DNA of 64,000 nt. Source: Litoditis marina (Eukaryota > Nematoda > Chromadorea > Rhabditida > Rhabditidae). How positions within the stretch are numbered: position 1 is the stretch's first letter; each line of letters begins with the position of its first letter. A model generated the notes under the pieces. It was not told the origin of the DNA, searched no databases, and saw only the letters and a program-made list of their open reading frames with translations. The DNA is taken from NCBI GenBank assembly GCA_964036275.1, contig OZ038434.1, positions 27,015,413 through 27,079,412 on the forward strand, in the 5' to 3' direction. The position numbers were made by a program, and so were the translations under genes. Below are positions 47,501-64,000 of this stretch, in pieces.

Positions 47501-49605
47501 TGTAAGTTGTTAATTCAGGCTGTCATGACAAAGGAGGGCAAACTCGAGGTCGTTCCCGTTGGAAAGGTGCCCGAAGGCGCTACTGTCATCGGAAAAGTTG
47601 TCCAGGTGAGAAAGTTGGAAACTCTACATTCCGTTCTTTTCATTCTTTTCTTCATACATTCTTACATTCATACATACATACATTCATACATTCTTTTCAT
47701 ACACACACTCAAATGGGTTATATTCTAGTGTTCAGTTTGACATTTGTTGTTGTTTACTATTGTTTACTTGTTTATTCCAGGGAGACTACAACCAGCCGGT
47801 GCTTATCGCCAACAAGGATGCTACCATCGACAAGGCTGGCTGTGTCAATGTCGTTCCCGCCGAGGCTGCCAAGTACCAGGACAAGGAGTGGCAGGAACTC
47901 GCCAAGAAGTAGGTTTTTTTTATTAATTTTTGTTCTCAATTCAATTGTTCAATTCAATCTCAATTGTTGGAATATTTGACATCTGAACACCATGACATGA
48001 CATGGAATAATTTTGGATCTATGGACTGATTTTCTGATTTGATTCTGAGGTGATAGAAAATTGTTTACTAACTAACTGAGAAGTTTGTATTTTAGTCACA
48101 AACTAACTGACTGCTGAGCGTATTCAGTTCCCTTTTATTCCATCGGAATAGTCCCGACTTTTTACACTTTATTTACTTCCGAGAAATTTGAATTTTCAGA
48201 CACTCATTAACTTAGATTTTGTGTGTATGACGTATGTGTTTGTTTGTGCCCTAATACACTTACTTTCTTACTTGTTTATTTGTTGAAACTTACCTTTTTT
48301 CTCCGTGAATTTACTGGTATATTTACAGGGAAGAGACCAACCAGGCCACTTTTGCCAATGAGACCAAAAACGCCGAAGTCGCTGCCCAGGCCAAGATTTC
48401 CGGAAAGTCGGCCGATCAGGTCAAAAAGGACATGGAAGCTAGCGCCAATCCCGCCAACGGAGCTGCGGTCAGTTTTTGTTTTTCACTTCACCCGATTTGT
48501 TCACTACTTAAAAGTTACTTGCACAAGTAACTTAGTAACAACTTACTTACTACTTAACTGAGTTACTTGCACAAGTAACTTAGTAAATTAGTAAAAAATT
48601 AACTATAACTTATTAACTTAACTAACCAGTAACTATGTGAGCAAGTAACTTAGTAACTTTGGCTCATGATCATAATTTTGTTATCACTATGAACGAAACT
48701 GAGCGACGAGAGTTGAGAGATGATGATATTTGTTTTAAAAACTTGTATAGCTGAGACAAATTCATTTTGTAGTTTGTAGTTTAGCTGATATTCTGTTTCA
48801 GGCTGCCTGTGAAGTGCAATCTGTGGCCTTCAACCAGGGTCCTTTCGATCCCAACGCTAGTGTCTTCGTTACACCGGTGAGTTATTTTATATTGTTTTTG
48901 TTTGTTGTTCATTTACTCATTCAACTACATTCAAAGACCGGCTCTCGCTCACTCATTAGAGAAAGGAAAACATGAATTCGCCTAGTAGTTCTGGGGCATT
49001 TACGAGTGGCCTTATTTCTACCCCCGTAACTGTCTCTATCTCGAACAAGTTTCATATTCACCACAGTTTTTATTTCTCACTGTTCACTTGCGACATATTG
49101 TCGACTTCTCCAAAGAGTATTTTCGAAAAATGTGATTGAAAATAAGGATACCAAAATAATAATTTTGTTTCAGGGTAACATTGCAAAGGCCAGAGCAGCT
49201 GAAACTAAGAGGGACAGCAATGTTTCGGTGCGTTCACATTTTCTAGTACAATTTCATTATAGTTGTTTTGTTCTAGTTAGTTCCAATAGTTTTCGATGAG
49301 TTTTGCCACGGTGTCATTGCTTTTACTTATTACTTTACTTAAGACATATTTACTAGTTATTACTGTGTAAGTGTCATGTGTTTGCCACGGTGTCAAAACA
49401 CAGGGTAAATACTATGTAAATGCTACCTACTTACTTGTAGTAAATACTACTTTACAATCAGAATTGTTTACTTGTTGTGTTTACTAGTTGTTTTTATTCA
49501 TTTACAGTAATGGAATGTATTTAGGTGTTCGCTACCGGTGCTACTGGTGCCAACAGTGGTGGTGGATGTCAGAGTGTCTTCATCTCCAAGTGTAAGTTTG
49601 CTTAA
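41510..49605 (+). CDS. unrecognised ~561-aa protein, 18 exons
   Basis: Exons: 41510-41650, 42847-42907, 43630-43736, 43975-44058, 44401-44471, 44727-44823, 45111-45228, 45545-45672, 45937-46015, 46274-46356, 46795-46885, 47163-47224, 47519-47605, 47781-47908, 48329-48467, 48802-48876, 49174-49227, 49525-49605; all phases agree. The N-terminus is Lys/Ala/Pro/Ser-rich (MPPKTATKSAAPAKTPAKSQ). Next come a small Cys/basic patch (CGCRKVAGKRDRCRIHRKEK) and a Lys-rich acidic-flanked segment. Hydrophobic, beta-like blocks follow (VLGVGVLIPIERAGNGDLVG, FATVGVLAKIDNEVVFVQTK, VVATTREGAVAAGTILGE, KLEVVPVGKVPEGATVIGKV). They look like loosely repeated modules. There is no signal peptide or membrane span, so a soluble intracellular protein is inferred. 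Codons favour C-ending forms, as in well-expressed genes. The final exon has a strong donor (AAGTgtaagttt) before its stop, discussed as a finding. Confidence 0.8.
42604..42642 (+). repeat. G-quadruplex motif in a hairpin loop
   Basis: gcggtttgaa and its perfect inverse ttcaaaccgc flank cgaa plus GGGTGGGTGGGTGGG (42618-42632). Lies in intron 1 of the 18-exon gene. Confidence 0.85.
42905..43070. repeat. cgggatgtaag foldback copy
   Basis: cccggcactttcatcccgtc, ccagcgagacgtgggcg and the inverse gaggagacgcaagatgggtt. It begins at the donor site of exon 2 of the 18-exon gene. Confidence 0.65.
43430..43600 (+). repeat. low-complexity gttagt-type tract
   Basis: Imperfect repeats of tagttagt/agttggtt in intron 2 of the 18-exon gene. 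No other content seen. Confidence 0.6.
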
Positions 49606-50546
49606 ATTAACTTGTTATATGACTTGAACTGTTCAATCAGTAGAGTGAATAGTAGAGTGAATCTCCTAATAGATCTGCATAGTTAAAATGCGTTTCTCCA
49701 CAGTTGTGTGTTAAGTATATTTTGAGTTTGAGTTTGAGTTGAGTGTATTATGTGTCTGCCCACTTTGAGCAAGTGGTTTATGACGATAGACACTTTTTAT
49801 TAGATCGTTTCATGGGTTTTACGAGGTGAATTCGGAATGTAAAAATTGAACGTTCCATTTCATGCTTCCACCGTTTCATTAGATTAGCAAAACCTACAAA
49901 ACAACCAAATAGGAAAAAAATTCTGTGATTCATGTACTTTATTTTCAGAATCCGGGACATCACTGTGATACCATGAATAAAATTTGAAAAAAAAAACAAT
50001 TTTAAATTGTATCTCGGAAAACTAACAACAAACAAACCAAGAAAACTGATTTAAAAAAAAGATTTCTGTTGTTGAGGGGACAAATATGGTAACAATGGCA
50101 GATCAGTCGTTCACTCGATAATTTTGTTTGCAAGGACATACGACATTTCATTTTCGAAACATAAAGAATTTGAGAAAGAATGAGAATGAATTAATGAACA
50201 CACATAAGAATAGTAATAAGCAGCTTCACGTTCCATTATAGGTTTCGCTCTTTTCGAAGCGACCAAATCGAATAGTTTACAATAGTCAAATATTCAAAAA
50301 TAGTCAAATAGTAAATAGTCAAATAGTCTTTACAATGTGTTTGTAGTTTGATCTGGTTGTTTTCAACAGGAATCAAGTATCAAAAAGAGTGAGAAAAAGA
50401 CAGTGTAGTTATTCTAAATGGGGTGTCTGCGGTGTTTGCAGATCAAACTACAAATTAAATTATTTCACAAAGCTGTTTCACAATCAGCAAACTGTTCTTT
50501 TAGAGTGAAATGCACCCTTTGACAGTGAACGCTGACTGGGTATCTC
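49606..50546. other. 3' flank of the 18-exon gene, no gene seen
   Basis: AT-rich. An acceptor-like ttattttcag at ~49949 precedes a possible 3'-UTR exon with aataaa at ~49977. Bases 50336-50455 carry tgtttgtagtttgatctg and its inverse gatcaaactaca. Nothing coding recognised. Confidence 0.5.
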
Positions 50547-50844
50547 GGGAACATTGACTTTCTTTCTCCCACCTTTCTGTAATTGTATTGCGTTTGAGGA
50601 ATTGTAATTTGACCCCCCCCCCACGGGCGGGGGGTGATAATTCAATTTATCACCTGCAATACAAAAGTTTGAGGGTGGGGGTAAAAATTTAACATTTCCG
50701 GTATTGAAGTTCAGCCCCCCACTCGTGGAAGTTCGATCCGCTCCCCCCCCCCCCCCCCCCCCGCCGAACCAGGTGGGGGTAAATAGTAAATGTCAACCGA
50801 ACAAAAGGACCAACTAAAGTGGGGGGCGATACTTCAACTTTCCC
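50547..50844. mobile_element. hAT-type MITE with 8-bp target duplication, copy 2
   Basis: The same ends and interior as 38657-39030 but about 76 bp shorter. It is flanked by an exact 8-bp duplication GGTATCTC (50539-50546 and 50845-50852). Contains a 20-base or longer poly-C run. Confidence 0.88.
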
Positions 50845-50852
50845 GGTATCTC

Positions 50853-52305
50853 ATAAACCATCCATTTGTGAGGCCATGCTTTCAATATGGCCGACTCTTG
50901 TGACTCTTCGATCCTTACTTCTTAGTTGATACAGTGTACACAATAATAAAGCCTTAGTTTTCGAGTATTATAGTATATAGTATTATAGTAGTAGTATATA
51001 CAAATATACAAGTTATATAAGTAATTTTCGTAAGAAACTAGATCGAAAGGTCTGTCGCATACAAATACTCGCAATTTCATCGTGATATTTCAAAAAAGTT
51101 GCACTCTGCGAGAAGCAATCAACGACCATAATAAAAACTGCCCTTTTCCGAAAAAAATGGGTGTTGAAGTTCAAAAAATGTCACAAAGTCTTTATTCGAA
51201 GAAATAGTACACTTATGCAGGTGCTTACAGGTGAAAATCATTTGCACTCTAGAAAAAATATCATTCACTACGTCGTAGTTTTGAGGGCGAGCTCGACACC
51301 ATTTTAAATCTGATACTTCAACAAAAAGTATGGTCTTACATATTCACACCACATAAAATCTTACAGCACGCACGCACGCATAGAATGTCACTTCAACTTG
51401 AGAAAAAAATGTGTTCATTGGTTGTGTAATGTGCAGCAATAGCGAACGAATCACGCAGTCTGAAATACTGATGAGATAAGAGTTGTTCAAGTCAGAATGA
51501 GTCGAATTTCTCTTCATTCAATCCCACTGTCAAAGTACTGCCTTGCAGGTTCAATATTGTATACTAAAAGTAAATTGAATTGTCACGTGAAGTAAGCAGT
51601 CTGATGAGGCATCGTGCACTTTGTCATTCCACGTTCCTGATTTCTGCTGTGTTTAACATGTTTCACGTTACTGTGCAATTGACTAACAGTAAATCTCTAA
51701 TTGAACAAAGTTGTAGTTTTCAGAATTGGGTCACAGGCGGTATTGAATGCAAATCCTGCTCTATCGTTTTTCATGGATTGGAAACAGTCACTAGAAGTTG
51801 GTAGGCGCCCCACGTAGGCATTATACTAAATGACATCGAAACGACATGAAAACATGAAAACACGAATAGTTTAGACCACACATTAAGGATTTTGAGGTGG
51901 AAAACATATACTTTCATGAAAATAACACTATACTGTGAAGCGTTACAAGTACGCGCAACTGGCCATAGACACGTACAGAACACTGGCATAATAAATAACG
52001 TGTGATAATGTTTCTTTAATATGCTGTAGAAACTTCCCAAGTTTGTAAAAGTTCTGTTTTGCGAATTTCAGCCTTTTAATGGGAAAACTAAAAAAACGGA
52101 GGCGCGCATTAGCCGGACCAAAGACAAATCTCGCACAGCGCTTCGCGCTGCGCGCGATTGAGAGTTTTATGATGCACAGTTGTTTGAAAAACAGTTTCGA
52201 AGTTAAGTTTCATACTAACAACCCTATTAAAATACTAGTGGAAACAAATAAAAAAGTGTGTGTGATTATTGTCATATATATTGATCGGCAGATTCACGTG
52301 ATCAG
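50853..52305. other. intergenic repeats upstream of the receptor
   Basis: Contains the CACGTG mini-element (51558-51694) and the 105-bp dispersed repeat (52048-52160). I searched here for the missing first exon of the downstream serpentine receptor and saw no convincing TM1 sequence. Confidence 0.5.
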
Positions 52306-52308
52306 CAC

Positions 52309-54302
52309 GTGAAACTATATTTATCAGAAATATTTCTGAATATTCTACAACTAGTCCTGGACTGGTTGCTGTTGCGCCTGCCAATGTGTACTGTCTGTCG
52401 TGCGTGTGTGGTATACATGCCGCTGGGGTTCCATTTGACCTTTCTATACTTCATTTGGGCATATATAAAAATGTGGCAACTTTTCTCGACGCTGTTGACT
52501 GTGTTCAACAGATGGACTGCTGTGTATTTCCCGCTTACCTACGATAAGGTTCAATTGACTTAATTTCCTCAATTTTCCATGGTACTTCTAGACTCCTGTA
52601 ACAACAATCGCTTCAATGTTTCCTCATTCAGCGTCAAAGGCGCCTAGTACTAACAAATCGAATATAAATTAGCATTTTCTTCTTGAAGGTGTAAACAGCT
52701 TTGGTCATACTTCGATCAGCCAGAACGTTCTATAAAAAACTACAATTATAAATGAACTAATCTATGCGATGAACAGTTTGTAGACTTGTTTTATGTTTTT
52801 CAGTTCTGGCGTTCATATCTGCGTTTTTTCTGGTTGTTGAGTTTCACACTTTCCCTTGCTACTACATGGTATATTCTACCATCGCAGGCATATTACCGTA
52901 GTTATGGAAAGGGCTTGGGATCGAGTCCAGACTATAGTAAACCGTACAGTCAGGTTGGTTTTGTAATCAGATTACAGTAATAACAATAATAATAATACAT
53001 TAAATAAAGTACAGTAAACCGTACAGACGGGTAAGTTTTCTTTGCAAGGATCATGTAACAATAACTAGAAACAAATTTATTAATTTTCTTAAATATACAT
53101 TTTTCTTTAAAAAAACAGATTACAATTAATCGTTCAGTCAGGTTTTTTTTGCTCATTAGTATTCTGTTGTGTAGGTGGTAAGTATCTCAATTGTTTAGTC
53201 AAAATTAGATAATTGTGTTTAATATATGATAACAGAGAGCGCACGTTTTAGTACCCCACGCGAGTTCTGAAAACTTCCGAGAATTTTATAAAATGTGATT
53301 TTTCAGTTTCGACTCAGCTCTCATATGTTTGTAACTTCAATTTGCACTACAACTTTGAACATTGTTCTCATTTTGAGCTCAGTTTTCAAACTGAAGCAAC
53401 AAGATTTTATTGACAACAGCTCGAGTATCGAGCGATCTCTATGGTTTACCGGAGTTCTGAACTTTCTATTTCATTCACTTCAAACAGCTTCGCAGGTTAG
53501 AATTGAATAGATTCATTCACGGTCCGAAACGTGACATTGGAGAAATGTAAGAAAATTAAGTTGATAACATCTTTGGACTTTTTGTCTTATTAATCGTAAA
53601 ATAGCCTGTCATTGTAGTTATTTACGCTTGCCAGTGTTTACAGACGCAGACAGATTCAGAGAAGTGTTTCAGACGCAGACAAGCCAGTGTTTTCTCATAA
53701 CAACTTTATTTCTCTATGTTTCTTATGATTTAATGATAAAAAAGAGTATTGTAGCTCTGTTACGCACTTCTGGTGATAAATGATGCAACTAGACAGTGCT
53801 ATACGATTGAGCGGATATTGTACCTGTTTTTAGGAGAAGGGTGATTAACACCGGAGAGAAGAGTTCTGGGAAATGAGTATTTGAAATAAAGGAAGAGAAT
53901 GTAGAATCCTATGTTTCACCTTTTCTGTTATATATCATTATTTACATAGTTTCTTGTTCTCCATTTTCAGTAGGAACAAATGGACTTAAAAAATACGTAA
54001 AATCTCCTGGATTAATGAATGCGTGAATCTAAAAACTTATATGAACTTTTTATTTTATGATTTTTATGTCGTTCTTGCAGATTGTTTACTACTACCTGTC
54101 CAACAGCGCGCCCAGTTCCACCAATTATTACTATCTCGTCCTAATGTTTCGGTTCAGCTGGATTATTATTGACTTGATATCTCTGAGCCCCCCTTGGATC
54201 CTCGTTTCCGTCAACAAAACTATTCGGGAAGAAGTTATTGCGACTAAATACAACAATTCAACCACACGAGTTGAAACCATATCCATGCGCACGCACTCCT
54301 AG
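52309..54302 (+). CDS. serpentine chemoreceptor (Srg/Srv superfamily), N-terminus missing
   Basis: Exons ~52309-52548, 52804-52953, 53307-53495 and 54081-54302 (stop TAG) join in phase. Segments: TM2 region (ILQLVLDWLLLRLPM), TM3 followed by FNRWTAVYFPLTYDK, TM4 (FWLLSFTLSLATTWYI), TM5 (FVTSICTTTLNIVLILSSVF), TM6 (LWFTGVLNFLFHSLQTAS) and TM7 (WIIIDLISLSPPWILV). The NR....FP motif after TM3 and the SPPW motif in TM7 are typical of the nematode Srg superfamily, which are mostly chemosensory GPCRs. No ATG opens the first visible exon, and a TM1 exon was not found. It is either a gene with an unrecognised distant exon or a 5'-truncated pseudogene. All four remaining exons are open, with good splice sites except a weak first donor (aag|gttcaa). 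Confidence 0.7.
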
Positions 54303-54324
54303 GAAGTTCCGACAAAAACATTGT

Positions 54325-54453
54325 ACAAGTAAATTTGATTAGTCAAATAAAGTGAGCATTCTAATGATGAGTCGTGCACTTTTCCGTTGCACCTCTCTGA
54401 GTTCTACTGTGTTTACCATGTTTCACGTGACTGTGAAACTGACTAAAAGTACA
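54325..54453 (+). repeat. CACGTG mini-element in the receptor 3' flank
   Basis: tacaagtaaatttgattagt to ctgactaaaagtaca; starts 23 bp after the receptor stop codon. Confidence 0.75.
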
Positions 54454-54455
54454 AT

Positions 54456-55032
54456 TTTGGGTTGGTTTCGCACGCATACGTGCGTATTTATACGTAATTC
54501 GGACAATGAATGTGTAGTTGTGAAGGTTTAACGTTATTTTGTACCGCAAAGGTTAACGAAAGAAAATGAAAAAAAAATAGGAAAACACCCTAAAATGTCT
54601 TTGTTTCCTCAGCCGATCGGCTTCTTCGAAAGCAAAAAAAGAAGTTCCAGTCACGTGGGCGACTCATGTATCACAGGCCTGTGTGTGTTCACATTTATTA
54701 CATATTTATTATAGCGCATTTTCCGAAATAAACTACCCATATACATTTGATAGTATACTTGTATAGGTGATTAAAAGGTCAGAACCTAACAGACGATACG
54801 TAGGACAGCTGACAGCCATATAGTTTCGTGCGTATGCTCAGAACGATTGGCGCCGATTTGCCGCGATTAGCAAACTACAGTAGCGAGAAAGCACGCAGGT
54901 CGATGAGGCCGCAGACAGTCTGAGATATCGGTGCCTCTCTGACCCGCACACTCTCTCGTTGAGGTCGCTACAAGAGTGGCTTGCTAATTGGCAAGGAATT
55001 GTGTGAGTGAAACGGACTATACAAAAACAATA
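54456..55032. other. intergenic stretch between convergent genes
   Basis: No gene seen. Bases 54855-55015 are a copy of the gcaggtcgatgaggccgcag repeat also present at 19530-19650; its inverted half ends ~20 bp from the acyltransferase stop codon. Confidence 0.5.

Positions 55033-64000
<8,968 letters not shown>

Overview
The window is nuclear DNA of a nematode, most likely a Caenorhabditis-type species. Coding sequence is split into short exons bounded by strict gt and (t)ttcag-type splice sites. The families are nematode-expanded ones: a Cys-loop ligand-gated ion channel, a serpentine chemoreceptor and a membrane O-acyltransferase with an SGNH domain. AT-rich introns are packed with small foldback elements, tRNA-derived SINEs and GA/CT microsatellites. 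No CRISPR, operon of bacterial type, prophage or intact tRNA/rRNA gene was seen. Gene models were assembled by hand from splice phase and protein continuity; there is no transcript evidence.

Layout. (1) 1-11.7 kb, + strand: tandem Cys-loop receptor locus with the 3' end of one gene (1-2203), a deleted relic (2840-3935) and one complete 12-exon gene (4674-11681, about 378 aa). (2) 11.7-14.8 kb: a palindromic element, a ~129-bp satellite rich in TGACGTCA, and dispersed repeats. (3) 14.8-19.9 kb, +: a small three-helix membrane protein whose first exon was not found, with introns filled by repeats and two SINE copies. (4) 20.6-39.4 kb: three members of a repeat-protein family. Each has an N-terminal membrane anchor, a Cys-Gly-Lys-rich stretch, then 4-8 copies of a THDPNYQTLAGVGG module encoded one per exon. 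Member A (+, 8 modules) stands alone. B (-) and C (+) are near-identical, divergently oriented arms of a ~3.5-4 kb inverted duplication. (5) The 4.9-kb spacer between B and C holds a coiled-coil gene (-), whose start codon is split by an intron, and a LINE ORF1-like reading frame in its third intron. (6) 41.5-49.6 kb, +: an 18-exon gene for an unrecognised ~561-aa protein. (7) 52.3-54.3 kb, +: a serpentine receptor lacking a visible TM1 exon. (8) 55.0-64.0 kb, -: an OAC-type acyltransferase, 16 exons found, 5' end outside the window.

The most interesting material is the THDPNYQTLAGVGG family. It shows modular symmetric exons, a phase switch within one gene, relic modules, and a recent inverted duplication into which an 8-bp-TSD element has since inserted. 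I do not recognise its function. The genes do not form an obvious single pathway.
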